DNA from: a virus | Direction: 5' to 3' (one strand) | Length of the DNA stretch: 21,721 nt | Virus record (IMG/VR): IMGVR_UViG_3300030090_000779 | Location: 1-21,721 of that record | In this document: positions 8,290 to 17,203 of the stretch, piece after piece | How the letters are laid out: every line of letters starts with the position of its first letter | Position numbering within the stretch: position 1 is the first letter of the stretch | The notes under the pieces: generated by a model | What the model saw: the letters and a program-made list of their open reading frames with translations, nothing else | Databases searched by the model: none | What the model was told of the DNA's origin: nothing | Program-made: the position numbers and the translations under genes

Positions 8290-11200
8290 ATGACAGACTC
8301 AAACTACTCAAAACCTGAGATTACTGTTGACGAAGGCTATGCTGATTACCTAGCTGGCCTTGCAGAACAGGCTACAGACGAGTATGAGCGGAGGAGAGAT
8401 GCACAAGAAGCTGCACAGACACAGGTAGAAACAGATGAGAAGGTCGCTCAAGAAACACAAGACGATCCTCGAAATGCAGAAAACTGGGGTGCTAAGGCAC
8501 TCATAAAAGAGGGACAATCTATATTGTCTGGTGGTATTCAAGATACAGCATCCTCAATCGCTACTTTTCCAGAACGTACAATAGATGCGATATCTGGAGA
8601 AATGCAAGAACAACGACAAGAGACTGGTACATACAGACCAGACTGGAGTCCATTCGGTGGGTATGATAATCCAATCGAAACAAGAACATGGTGGGGTAAG
8701 CAATTACGTGGTTTAGTACATTTTGGTACACTTGCACTTGGTACAGTTGCAGCAGCTAAGGCAGTCGCAGCTACTGGAGTTGTCACGATACCAGCTGGTT
8801 TACTTACACTTGCAAAAGGTAATTTAGTTAGAGGTGCTGCCGTAGGTGCTGTGTCTGACCTTATATCTAAAGAGTCAGACGAGCAAAACGCTTTAGGTGC
8901 GTTACGTGACAGGTATGGTTGGATAGATACACCAATATCTACAAAAGATACTGACCATCCAGTTGTAATGAAGATGAAAAACATTGTCGAAGGTATGGGC
9001 ATAGGTCTGGTCTTTGACGGTTTCGCATACACACTAAAGAAAGGTAGTGACAAAGTTATTGAACAGATAACAAAACGTAACAAGAGTTTAGAAAATCAAA
9101 CAGTACAGGCTGGTATTGCACAGCTTCGTAAAGGTGAGGAAGAGTTTAGAGCAGATAAAAATGCACCTATATCTCAACCACACCAAGGAGCACACGTATC
9201 AGAAGTAGATCCACAAACAGCCCGTGAGCAGTTGTCAAAAACACGTAAGCAATGGGGCTCAGAGGAGGGTTCTACTGGTAGTGTCACAACACCCATAGAA
9301 CGAGAAAGAATAGGCTTAGAAGGCGGCACAGACGAGGCTACGGTCGAACGTATCATGCAAGGCTTGATGAGCACAGAAAAGTTTGCAAAAGAACTAGATG
9401 CAGCAAAAGGTGATCGCAAAGCCTTAGTAGCAAAATTTAGAGAAGCTATTGAAGGACATCAACGTATTACTCAAGGCAGAAATGCTTTAGACATGTCACC
9501 ACAGGAGTATCTAAAAGATTTATTAGAAGCTAATCCTGACATAGTTGATGGTATAGAAGTGTGGACATCTAAAAACGTAGTAATTGCTGACCTTGTAATA
9601 GGGTCACTTCTTAAACAGGTACGTGACTTAGGTGTTGCTGGTAGAGAGATAGCAGATATTGTAGACTTACAAGACATAGACGGACCAGCTAAACAGCTCG
9701 TCGATACTATGTTGACTGCATTATACGAAACAAAGAAAGCTAGATTTGTAAAGTCAGACTCATTCAGAGAACTAGGTCTTGGTAAGAAAAGTAAGAAGAC
9801 TGTAGAAGAGGCTACACAAGCTTCTATGGAAGACGCTAAAGAGTCTATCATGTCTATACTTAAGATTGCTAAAGATGACAAAGATGACAATATGCTAAAC
9901 GCTTTGTATGAAGCATTTTCTATGATGGAAGATGTTAATACATTAGATGATTTTGACAATTGGGCAAGAAAAACTATACTTGGTGGGCCGCTAAAAGAAG
10001 GTGGTGCAAATCGTACAGGTTCTATGATTCGTGAGCTAGAAGGTGTAATGACACATAGTATACTATCTGGACCTAAGACACCTATTCGAGCAATTATGGG
10101 TACATCTACTGCAACATTCTTGAGGCCACTGGCTCAGAGTTTAGGTGCAATTTTAAGATTACCTTTTGATGGTAACGTAGCTACTGTCAGATCAAGTCTT
10201 GCAGCTGTCAATGGCATGATGGAAGCTATACCTGAGTCATTTACACTATTTAGAAGTAAACTAAACTCATACTGGAAAGGCGATATAAGATCAATCAAAA
10301 CACGTTTTACAGAGTTTACAGCAGCCGATGATAACTGGGAGATACTACGTCGTTGGGCAGAAGATAGCGGTAGAGCTACACCCGGAGAAACAGCAGCATT
10401 TCGTGTAGCAAACGTAGCACGTCAAATGAACAATAGCAACTTTTTGACGTACTCTACTAAGATTATGGCTGCAACTGACGATGCGTTTGGCTATATTATG
10501 GGTCGTGCAAAGATGCGTGAAAAGGCTATGCGTAGAGTTCTCGAGTTACAGGACAACGGATATAAGACACCTAAGATAACAAAAGATCTGATGCAAGCAT
10601 ACGAGGATGACTTCTATTCACAAATCTTCGATGCACAAGGTAATATTGTCGATGAAGCTACACAGTTTGCACGTAAAGAAGTTACACTTACACAAGAACT
10701 AACAGGCTTTGCAAAGGGCCTTAATGATGTGTTTAGTGCTACACCTTTAGCTAAACCATTCTTTTTGTTTGCTAGAACAGGTGTAAATGGACTTGCTCTT
10801 ACAGGTAAGTATACACCCGGTTTTAACTTCTTAGTCAAAGAGTTTAACGACATAGCATTTGCAAACCCTAACGACTTACGAAGTGTATCTAAATATGGTA
10901 TCTTTACAGCAGAAGAGCTAGCCAATGCACGTGCCTTACAGACAGGTCGATTGGCAATAGGTTCTGGTGTAGTTATGATGGCTGTTAACGCTTGGATGCG
11001 TGGTGATCTTAACGGTAACGGACCAGTTGATAGACAGAAAAGACAGCTATGGCTTGACGGTAAGTGGGAACCTAGAACTATAAAGCTAGGTGCAGTTCGT
11101 GTTGGTTATGACCAGTTTGAACCATTTAACCTTATCATGTCTACAATCGCTGACGTAGGTGACGCAAGTCAACTTATGGGTGAAGAGTGGACAGAAAACG

Positions 11201-11994
11201 AATTAGGTAAGATAGCTCTTGTTGTAGCACAAGCTGTAACAAGTAAATCATACTTAGCTGGTATACAGTCGTTTGTTGACTTATTTGCTGGCCGCCCCGG
11301 TCAAACAGGTCGTATCATATCTGGACTTGCTAACAACGCAGTTCCATTAGCTGGTATACGTAACGATTTAGGTAGACTATTTACCCCTTACATGCGTGAG
11401 ATAAACTCAGGTGTATACCAGTCTATACGTAATAGAAACTTAATTTTTGAAAAACTTACTTCTAATCAACTACCTGTTAAGTACGATATGCTAAACGGTA
11501 AACCTCTAAAAGATTGGGATTTTCTAACTAGAGCATACAATGCTGTGAGTCCGATTAGTCTAAATTTAGACCAGACTCCCGGTAGAAACTTCTTGTTTGA
11601 TAGTGGTTATGACTTACGTACATCTACTTACTTTGCACCAGATAGCACAAACTTAACAGATCACCCTTATATTAGATCAGAGTTTCAACGAGCATTAGGT
11701 TCACTTAACATAGAATTAGAACTTGATAAACTTGCTAAAGATAAGAGAATGTTAGCATCTATGGAACTTATGTATGCTGATATACGGGCAGGCAAGCGTG
11801 GTCAATTTAATGCTAGAGATTATTACCACAATAGAATCATAGATCAAGTATTTAAACGTGCTAAGAAAAGAGCATGGGCATCAATTAAAGATGATCCTAG
11901 AATTGCAGAGGTAATTGAAAAGCAACGCTTAGAGAAAGTAGCACAAATTGATAAGAGAAGTGCATCTCAAAACATTCTTAACATATATAAATAA
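8290..11994 (+). CDS. Internal core / DNA ejection protein (T7 gp16-like) without transglycosylase domain
   Basis: This 1234-aa protein is the largest ejection protein; T7 gp16 has 1318 aa. It begins 3 bases after gp15. T7 gp16 starts with a lytic transglycosylase domain; here the first 100 residues are Glu/Gln-rich and helical and show no such domain. A long hydrophobic Gly/Ala segment lies near residues 142-185 ([19 protein letters not shown]). Further hydrophobic stretches occur near 805-830 and 885-900. The C-terminal third contains the block [20 protein letters not shown] followed by [15 protein letters not shown], which I recognise from podovirus gp16 proteins. The role would be to insert into the inner membrane and ratchet DNA in. 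Its stop overlaps the fibre start as TAATG. Confidence 0.92.
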   Translation: MTDSNYSKPEITVDEGYADYLAGLAEQATDEYERRRDAQEAAQTQVETDEKVAQETQDDPRNAENWGAKALIKEGQSILSGGIQDTASSIATFPERTIDAISGEMQEQRQETGTYRPDWSPFGGYDNPIETRTWWGKQLRGLVHFGTLALGTVAAAKAVAATGVVTIPAGLLTLAKGNLVRGAAVGAVSDLISKESDEQNALGALRDRYGWIDTPISTKDTDHPVVMKMKNIVEGMGIGLVFDGFAYTLKKGSDKVIEQITKRNKSLENQTVQAGIAQLRKGEEEFRADKNAPISQPHQGAHVSEVDPQTAREQLSKTRKQWGSEEGSTGSVTTPIERERIGLEGGTDEATVERIMQGLMSTEKFAKELDAAKGDRKALVAKFREAIEGHQRITQGRNALDMSPQEYLKDLLEANPDIVDGIEVWTSKNVVIADLVIGSLLKQVRDLGVAGREIADIVDLQDIDGPAKQLVDTMLTALYETKKARFVKSDSFRELGLGKKSKKTVEEATQASMEDAKESIMSILKIAKDDKDDNMLNALYEAFSMMEDVNTLDDFDNWARKTILGGPLKEGGANRTGSMIRELEGVMTHSILSGPKTPIRAIMGTSTATFLRPLAQSLGAILRLPFDGNVATVRSSLAAVNGMMEAIPESFTLFRSKLNSYWKGDIRSIKTRFTEFTAADDNWEILRRWAEDSGRATPGETAAFRVANVARQMNNSNFLTYSTKIMAATDDAFGYIMGRAKMREKAMRRVLELQDNGYKTPKITKDLMQAYEDDFYSQIFDAQGNIVDEATQFARKEVTLTQELTGFAKGLNDVFSATPLAKPFFLFARTGVNGLALTGKYTPGFNFLVKEFNDIAFANPNDLRSVSKYGIFTAEELANARALQTGRLAIGSGVVMMAVNAWMRGDLNGNGPVDRQKRQLWLDGKWEPRTIKLGAVRVGYDQFEPFNLIMSTIADVGDASQLMGEEWTENELGKIALVVAQAVTSKSYLAGIQSFVDLFAGRPGQTGRIISGLANNAVPLAGIRNDLGRLFTPYMREINSGVYQSIRNRNLIFEKLTSNQLPVKYDMLNGKPLKDWDFLTRAYNAVSPISLNLDQTPGRNFLFDSGYDLRTSTYFAPDSTNLTDHPYIRSEFQRALGSLNIELELDKLAKDKRMLASMELMYADIRAGKRGQFNARDYYHNRIIDQVFKRAKKRAWASIKDDPRIAEVIEKQRLEKVAQIDKRSASQNILNIYK

Positions 11995-14570
11995 TGGCAA
12001 CAACAAAGACAACTGAAGAAAAATTCAACGGAACAGGATCTCAAACTGTTTATCCGTTTACAATTGAATACTTAGCTACGTCTGATTTACAAGTATTTGT
12101 AAGCAACGTATTACAAACAGAAACCACCCATTATTCTATATCTGGATCAAGCCTTACTTTTGTAACAGCTCCACCAAGCGGAACAGGGAATGTAAGAATT
12201 AGTCGATCAACAGGAATAGATAAAGCTCGAGCAGTTTACGCTGCTGGATCATCCGTTAGAGCTGTAGATTTAAATGCTAACCAAGATCAAGCTTTATTTG
12301 CATTACAAGAAAGAGTTGCTAAAGTTGGTACACTTGTTAGTAGTGCAGCTCCGACTACCCCTGCAGCTGGAGACAAGTGGTATGACACCGTATCTGGTAG
12401 ATTATTTGTCTACTATGAAGATGTAGACTCATCGCAATGGGTAGAGGCGAGCCCAGCTCACGAAACAACTAATGCTCCACAGATAACAAGTATATCTGAT
12501 GCACAGGTAGTAAGTAACGCTGCTATAAACTCAACTAAATTATCATTTACTCAGACAGGCACAGGAGCTGTAGCCAGAACTCTAGACGACAGACTTAAAG
12601 AATTTGTCTCTGTAAAAGATTTTGGTGCAGTAGGAGATGGTATAGCTGATGACACTTCGGCTATACAGGCAGCAATTAATACAAATAAAAATATAACATT
12701 TCCAATAGGTAGATATAAAGTATCTGATACAATAACAATTCCTCAAGCACATGTAGGTCAAATATTACACGCAGTGACTGGTAACGCAAATTATCCGTCA
12801 GTAGCATTTAAACCTAATGCTGAGATTATTGGAGATTTATCTAGCATAACTAGCTCAGGTAGTCTTACTGATCTTGCATCAGCAAAACCAATGTTTTTGG
12901 TACAAGCTGCGGGTGTAAAATTCCAAGGGTTGTATTTAAATGGTACTAGTAATACAAAAAATTCAATCGGTATAAAGGTTGAGCTTACTGCTGATACTTT
13001 TAGAGATGATGCAGACGGTCAGTATAATGATTGTATGCTTGGAAATTGGCAATGGGCTATTTATCATAAAGGTCGTGGAATAGGAGTTAACGATTGTAAT
13101 ATATTTACAAGTTACACAGGTATTCTTTTAGATTGGCCATCAAATGTAAATCCTAGTCAAATCGGTATTGCTGTAGATGACGACTACGCTAACAGAGGCG
13201 TACAGATAAGAGATAATCAATTTCATGGTGTATTTAGAGCCATTCAACATATAGGTTCGTTTCCTTTAATAGGTGCTTCTATTGTTGGTAATCATTTAGA
13301 TATTGGTCAAGCTTTATTTGAAGTTGGAGTTGATAATGCACATACTATAACACAAGCTAATATAACAGAAGCAAATCCCGGTGTATTTACAAAAACTAAT
13401 CATGGACTACCTAACGGCACACAGTTAACATATAACTCTAGAGGTGGTACTAATCTTGCTACTTCAGCTGGAACTGCTGCAGATGAAACAGTTTTTTATG
13501 TTGTAAATGCACTTACTGATACTTTTCAAATTGCAGCAACTTCTGGAGGCACTCCGTTACAAGTAACTAATGACGGCAATGACAGTCAATGTTTTAAGGA
13601 ACCTGTTGTTGCTGCTGAAACTAGAGATACACTTATATCAAGTAATGTAGTAATGTTTTCTGCTAGTCGTGCTGGTGTTAAGTATAATAGAGGTACAAAA
13701 AGTGTAAGAGATCATATTATTAATAATCACTTTAGTGGTGGTATAAATACTGAAGGTACAGCTGTAGGGCAGACATCAACAGATAGAACACCTTTATATC
13801 ACATTTACTTTAGAAGCTGCCATACTATACAAGATTTAAGTATTAACAATAATTTTTTAGCTTATTCTGATAGACACTCTATTGCATTTATTAACGAGGA
13901 TTTTGAGACTGCCGCAGTAGTTACAGCGGTAAGTATTAACAATAATACTTGCAACGCTTGGGGTTTTACCTCAACAAGTAGTGCAAACAGAGGGGCTATC
14001 GCTGTCGAAATTCCTACAAGTTATTTGTCTATTAGAGGTAATACATTTAAAAATACATACTCTACAACTGAGTGTATTAGGTTTAATAGTAGCACTCAAA
14101 CAAACTTACATATTAGTGACAATACCTTAACTGCTGGTGTTTTATATAATGGAGCTAATGTAACTGTTAGTGGAAATAGACTGGACTCAACTTATTCTGT
14201 AGGTACTTTTACACCTACTTTAGCAAACGTATCTGCTCCAACTTATAGTGCTCAGACTGGTTCTTATATAAAAATAGGACAGTTAGTTAACGTTTGGATA
14301 ACTTTAACATATTCCGGGTTAAGTACTAGTGATACTTCAGCATATAGCATTAGTGGGTTACCTTTTGCTCATGACATAGATCAAGCTCTTTTAGGATTTG
14401 ACGCAAATACTAGTGATGGCTTGGGTAACAAAGGCAATGTTACTGGTGCTGCTTTTACAGGTTCTACAACTATTTCGCTAATGGATGCTACTGGACCTTT
14501 TACATACGCTGATAGTAATGATGCAGCGGGAACACTAAAAATAACATTTGCTTACAAATCTACCTATTAA
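11994..14570 (+). CDS. Tail fibre 1: gp17-type anchor plus beta-helix tailspike
   Basis: This 858-aa protein should be the main receptor-binding fibre. Residues 1-75 form the T7 gp17 N-terminal attachment domain (EEKFNGTGSQTVYPFTIEYL, then SSLTFVTAPPSGTGNVRISR). Residues 75-150 hold a coil and a small domain (AAGDKWYDTVSGRLFVYYED). Residues 183-216 are a hinge shared with the two later fibres, leading into a Pectate_lyase_3-type right-handed beta-helix (VKDFGAVGDGIADDTSAIQA). A Gly/Thr-rich module is inserted near 452-533. The C-terminal 123 residues (736-858) recur as the separate protein at 14815-15246. No catalytic residues can be assigned by eye, so depolymerase activity is open. T7 gp17 has 553 aa. 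Confidence 0.92.
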   Translation: MATTKTTEEKFNGTGSQTVYPFTIEYLATSDLQVFVSNVLQTETTHYSISGSSLTFVTAPPSGTGNVRISRSTGIDKARAVYAAGSSVRAVDLNANQDQALFALQERVAKVGTLVSSAAPTTPAAGDKWYDTVSGRLFVYYEDVDSSQWVEASPAHETTNAPQITSISDAQVVSNAAINSTKLSFTQTGTGAVARTLDDRLKEFVSVKDFGAVGDGIADDTSAIQAAINTNKNITFPIGRYKVSDTITIPQAHVGQILHAVTGNANYPSVAFKPNAEIIGDLSSITSSGSLTDLASAKPMFLVQAAGVKFQGLYLNGTSNTKNSIGIKVELTADTFRDDADGQYNDCMLGNWQWAIYHKGRGIGVNDCNIFTSYTGILLDWPSNVNPSQIGIAVDDDYANRGVQIRDNQFHGVFRAIQHIGSFPLIGASIVGNHLDIGQALFEVGVDNAHTITQANITEANPGVFTKTNHGLPNGTQLTYNSRGGTNLATSAGTAADETVFYVVNALTDTFQIAATSGGTPLQVTNDGNDSQCFKEPVVAAETRDTLISSNVVMFSASRAGVKYNRGTKSVRDHIINNHFSGGINTEGTAVGQTSTDRTPLYHIYFRSCHTIQDLSINNNFLAYSDRHSIAFINEDFETAAVVTAVSINNNTCNAWGFTSTSSANRGAIAVEIPTSYLSIRGNTFKNTYSTTECIRFNSSTQTNLHISDNTLTAGVLYNGANVTVSGNRLDSTYSVGTFTPTLANVSAPTYSAQTGSYIKIGQLVNVWITLTYSGLSTSDTSAYSISGLPFAHDIDQALLGFDANTSDGLGNKGNVTGAAFTGSTTISLMDATGPFTYADSNDAAGTLKITFAYKSTY
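12540..12641 (+). repeat. Fibre hinge repeat, copy 1
   Basis: These 34 codons (residues 183-216 of fibre 1) read LSFTQTGTGAVARTLDDRLK, then EFVSVKDFGAVGDG. The same segment recurs at 15740-15841 and 17234-17335 with identical length. It is the junction between the N-terminal parts and the beta-helix, and is a common seam in phage tailspikes. Confidence 0.85.
13350..13592 (+). repeat. Inserted beta module in fibre 1 (HGLxNG type), copy 1
   Basis: Residues about 452-533 interrupt the beta-helix with a module marked by FTKTNHGLPNGTQLTYNSRG, a central VFYVVNALTDTFQIA and a terminal Gly/Asn turn. A related module sits in fibre 3 near residues 530-618, with AHGFNNGDKVRY and FFIRDKTTDTFKLALTKGG. 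Boundaries are approximate. Confidence 0.65.
14199..14567 (+). repeat. Fibre tip domain, copy 1 (end of fibre 1)
   Basis: This 123-codon segment is the C-terminal domain of fibre 1. It aligns without gaps with residues 21-143 of the protein at 14815-15246, with about 65% identical residues by hand count. GSYIKIGQLV and FTYADS are identical in both. Confidence 0.92.
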
Positions 14571-14586
14571 AAATTAATTTAAAACA

Positions 14587-14811
14587 ATGACAAAAGTAAA
14601 TTACGTAGACAGCCCAACTAAAATAGTTGAAGGACTAGCTATACCAGAACATGACTACATTGCAATGGCATATACCGGAGCAAACAATGCAGGGGCTGAC
14701 GACCCTAATACCATTACTTACAAAACAGGTGGAAGTGGTGGAACAACAGTCGCTACATTAACACTTACATATGCAGCAACTGGACGAATATTAACCATCA
14801 CAAAGAGTTAA
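14587..14811 (+). CDS. Small beta-rich fibre-associated protein, function unknown
   Basis: This 74-aa protein lies between the main fibre and the stand-alone tip gene, with 16 and 3 bases to its neighbours. The sequence is Thr/Gly-rich and strand-like (DPNTITYKTGGSGGTTVATL, then TLTYAATGRILTITKS). I recall small proteins with a YKTGGSGGTTVATL-like motif near tail-fibre genes in many phages, but I know no firm function. No signal peptide or membrane segment. It may be a minor virion or fibre-tip protein, or an assembly factor. No Shine-Dalgarno site is visible; the ATG follows an AT-rich spacer. Confidence 0.75.
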   Translation: MTKVNYVDSPTKIVEGLAIPEHDYIAMAYTGANNAGADDPNTITYKTGGSGGTTVATLTLTYAATGRILTITKS

Positions 14812-14814
14812 ATT

Positions 14815-15246
14815 ATGGCATTTAGATTTAACCCTATAACAGGCGGCTTAGATACTTCTAATGCAGCTTATTCTAAAGGAACATTTACACCAGTTTTAGC
14901 AAACGTTGCTACCCCGACCTATGTTTCTCAAACTGGTTCCTATATAAAAATAGGTCAATTAGTTCATGTTTGGATAAAAATTGAAATGAGTGGATTAGAT
15001 ACCTCAGACACTTCCGGATTTACTATCGGAGGTTTACCTTTTACACATGGTATAGACGAAGCTCTTATTGGAGTAAATTCTTATGGTAGCTCAGGTATTG
15101 GCAACCAAGGTAATATTACTGGTGCAGTCTTTACAGGAAACACAAATATTACTTTAACTGATGCTACTGGAGTTTTTACATATGCAGATAGTGCAGACGC
15201 TGCTGGTGTTGTAGCCTTAGCCTTTGCTTATTATTCTTCAACTTAA
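14815..15246 (+). CDS. Stand-alone duplicate of the fibre tip domain
   Basis: This 143-aa protein consists of a 20-residue leader (MAFRFNPITGGLDTSNAAYS) and a 123-residue domain that matches the C-terminus of fibre 1 along its full length, about 65% identical by hand and with no gaps. The MAFRFNP opening is common in small phage structural proteins and may be an attachment tag. The domain is a Gly/Thr/Asp-rich beta fold and in fibre 1 lies at the distal end, where receptor binding is usual. It could form a second, separately diversifying tip, decorate the particle, or compete with or cap the fibre. All three are inferences; the duplication is seen directly. Confidence 0.88.
   Translation: MAFRFNPITGGLDTSNAAYSKGTFTPVLANVATPTYVSQTGSYIKIGQLVHVWIKIEMSGLDTSDTSGFTIGGLPFTHGIDEALIGVNSYGSSGIGNQGNITGAVFTGNTNITLTDATGVFTYADSADAAGVVALAFAYYSST
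14875..15243 (+). repeat. Fibre tip domain, copy 2 (stand-alone gene)
   Basis: Second copy of the 123-residue tip domain of 14199-14567. Differences cluster in loops, for example GFDANTSDGLGNKG against GVNSYGSSGIGNQG, while the core is kept, as expected for a diversifying binding domain. Confidence 0.92.
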
Positions 15247-15253
15247 ATAAATC

Positions 15254-17200
15254 ATGGCTTTAAATTTTCCCGCAGCCCCGGCGAGTGGTGCTACACATAA
15301 CGCTACAAATGGGCTGCAATATACATATGATGGTGTCAAATGGACATCACAAGGATCTTACGCCACTGGTTTAAAAGATGTAGTAAAACTTGATAGTATT
15401 GCTAGTCAGTTCAACGGATCTCTTACTTCTTTTAACTTAACAATTAATTCAGTAGGAGTAAATCCTTTAAGTGCTGAATCTTTAACAATTAGTTTAGGTG
15501 GTGTAATACAAGAACCGCAGACAGCTTACACAGTTAACTCTGCGACAGGAGTAATTACTTTTACTTCTGCTCCAGCAGCTGGCACTACATTTTACGGTGT
15601 ATTACAATCCCGTTTACCTGTAAACACTGCTGCAATAGGAACTTTAGGTGATGGTGCAGTTTCAACTGAAGGTAAATTAGCAAATGGTGTAGTCACCAAC
15701 GCCAAAGTAAATTCAGCAGCAGCAATAGATGCAACCAAGCTTTCTTTTACACAAACTGGTACAGGAGCTGTAGCTAGGACTGTAGATAGTAAATTAGAAG
15801 ACACAATTTCACCACTTGATTTTGGTGCTGTAGGTGACGGCACTACAGATGATAAAAATGCTTTACAAGCTGCTATTAACGCAGCAGAAGCTATTGTAGG
15901 TCCTAGAATAGGTGCAACTGATATTGAAGCAGCGTATGCAGTAGTTGATTTAGGTGGTAGAAAATATTCTATTTCTAATAGTCTTACTATCAGTGAAGCT
16001 ATTGTTTTACAAAATGGAGCTATTGTAGCTTCATCTACGTTTCCAATAAATAATTACTGTATTAATATAGCTGATACAGCAGAAAGAGCAGTAATACAGC
16101 GTGTAGATATTGATGGAGGATTATACACAACAACAAGAAGAGGAAATGGCATTAAGGTAAATGCACCTAGAGTACATATTTCAAGAGTTTATGTAAACCA
16201 TTTTCCACAATTTGGAATAAGAGTTTTTACTTCTGCTAGTGTTACAACTCAAGAAGTAAGAATTGAAAATTGTTTAGTAAGAGAATGGCAATTTACTGAA
16301 GCTGGTACAGCTACTTTTAGCCTTAGAACAGCAAAAGGAATATCAATAGAAGTTGCTGATAATTATGTAATTAATACCACTGTTGCTCAATGTTTAACAC
16401 CTTTATATTTAAGTGGAGCATTAAATATTATTGATGGATGTCATTTTTATAATGGAGGAGCGAGTGGTGTTGAACCAGTTGTAGTTGAACTTGATAATAC
16501 TGATAACACTGTGTTTTCTGGATGTTATTTTGACAACGGTACAATTGATATAAAAACCAGTTTTAATCATAATATCACTGGCTGTCATTTTCAAAAAACT
16601 GCCAATTCTGCTATAACTAAATTTATTCAAACCTTTACATCAGCTACTGGTGAAACATTACAAGGGTTAATAGTAACCGGATGTAGTTTTAATGGTAGTT
16701 TTGTACCTATTGCTTTTCAAGTAACTGGTAGTGGTAGTTATGCAAGTGACTTATTTAAGGCAATGACGTGGTTAGGTAATTACAGAACAGATGGTGGTGA
16801 TGTTTGGGTTCAATCAAAATTTGGAATTAATGCGTATCTTGAAGATGGAAATATGTATTTAACACAGAATAACAATACTTTTAATTTTAGAGCAATACAA
16901 GGTATAACTTTAGATGCAGATTACGATAACAATTCTGGTGCTGGTGAATCCTTTGTTGAAATAAAAACTGATGGAACCTCAAAATTTAAATTTGATAATA
17001 ACGGTGGATTAGTTCCACAAATAACTACAACTGCAATAGGAACAACTGGTGCTCCAATAAATGCTATGTTTACAAACCATATTAGATTAGTTCCTACTTC
17101 ACAACCCTCTAATCTTGAAGGAAGACTTTATTATGATGCCACCGCAAACAAATTAAAATTTTATAACGGAACCGCTTGGGAAACAATTACATCATCATAA
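15254..17200 (+). CDS. Tail fibre 2: beta-helix tailspike with its own N-terminal module
   Basis: This 648-aa protein begins with a small Trp motif region (FPAAPASGATHNATNGLQYT, then GVKWTSQGSY). It continues with a beta module near residues 55-125 (SLTISLGGVIQEPQTAYTVN, then GVITFTSAPAAGTTFYG) that resembles the anchor-domain style of fibre 1. A helical or coil link and the shared hinge (163-196) follow, then the Pectate_lyase_3-type beta-helix from about residue 189 (DFGAVGDGTTDDKNALQAAI). Repeated short rungs such as NCLVREWQFT and VFSGCYFDNGTIDI support a beta-helix. The end (EGRLYYDATANKLKFYNGTA, then WETITSS) is a common small phage-fibre terminus and differs from fibre 1. The gene is AT-rich compared with the capsid and core genes. 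It is probably a second host-recognition spike. Confidence 0.87.
   Translation: MALNFPAAPASGATHNATNGLQYTYDGVKWTSQGSYATGLKDVVKLDSIASQFNGSLTSFNLTINSVGVNPLSAESLTISLGGVIQEPQTAYTVNSATGVITFTSAPAAGTTFYGVLQSRLPVNTAAIGTLGDGAVSTEGKLANGVVTNAKVNSAAAIDATKLSFTQTGTGAVARTVDSKLEDTISPLDFGAVGDGTTDDKNALQAAINAAEAIVGPRIGATDIEAAYAVVDLGGRKYSISNSLTISEAIVLQNGAIVASSTFPINNYCINIADTAERAVIQRVDIDGGLYTTTRRGNGIKVNAPRVHISRVYVNHFPQFGIRVFTSASVTTQEVRIENCLVREWQFTEAGTATFSLRTAKGISIEVADNYVINTTVAQCLTPLYLSGALNIIDGCHFYNGGASGVEPVVVELDNTDNTVFSGCYFDNGTIDIKTSFNHNITGCHFQKTANSAITKFIQTFTSATGETLQGLIVTGCSFNGSFVPIAFQVTGSGSYASDLFKAMTWLGNYRTDGGDVWVQSKFGINAYLEDGNMYLTQNNNTFNFRAIQGITLDADYDNNSGAGESFVEIKTDGTSKFKFDNNGGLVPQITTTAIGTTGAPINAMFTNHIRLVPTSQPSNLEGRLYYDATANKLKFYNGTAWETITSS
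15740..15841 (+). repeat. Fibre hinge repeat, copy 2
   Basis: Residues 163-196 of fibre 2 read LSFTQTGTGAVARTVDSKLE, then DTISPLDFGAVGDG. The first 14 residues are identical to copy 1, and about 24 of 34 positions match overall. Confidence 0.85.
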
Positions 17201-17203
17201 ATA

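Noticed and set aside
9471-9959. Reverse-strand open frame of 162 codons inside gp16 (likewise 8538-9083, 181 codons)
   Set aside because: Ser-rich antisense shadows of a well-supported gene, with no upstream signals or recognisable domain.
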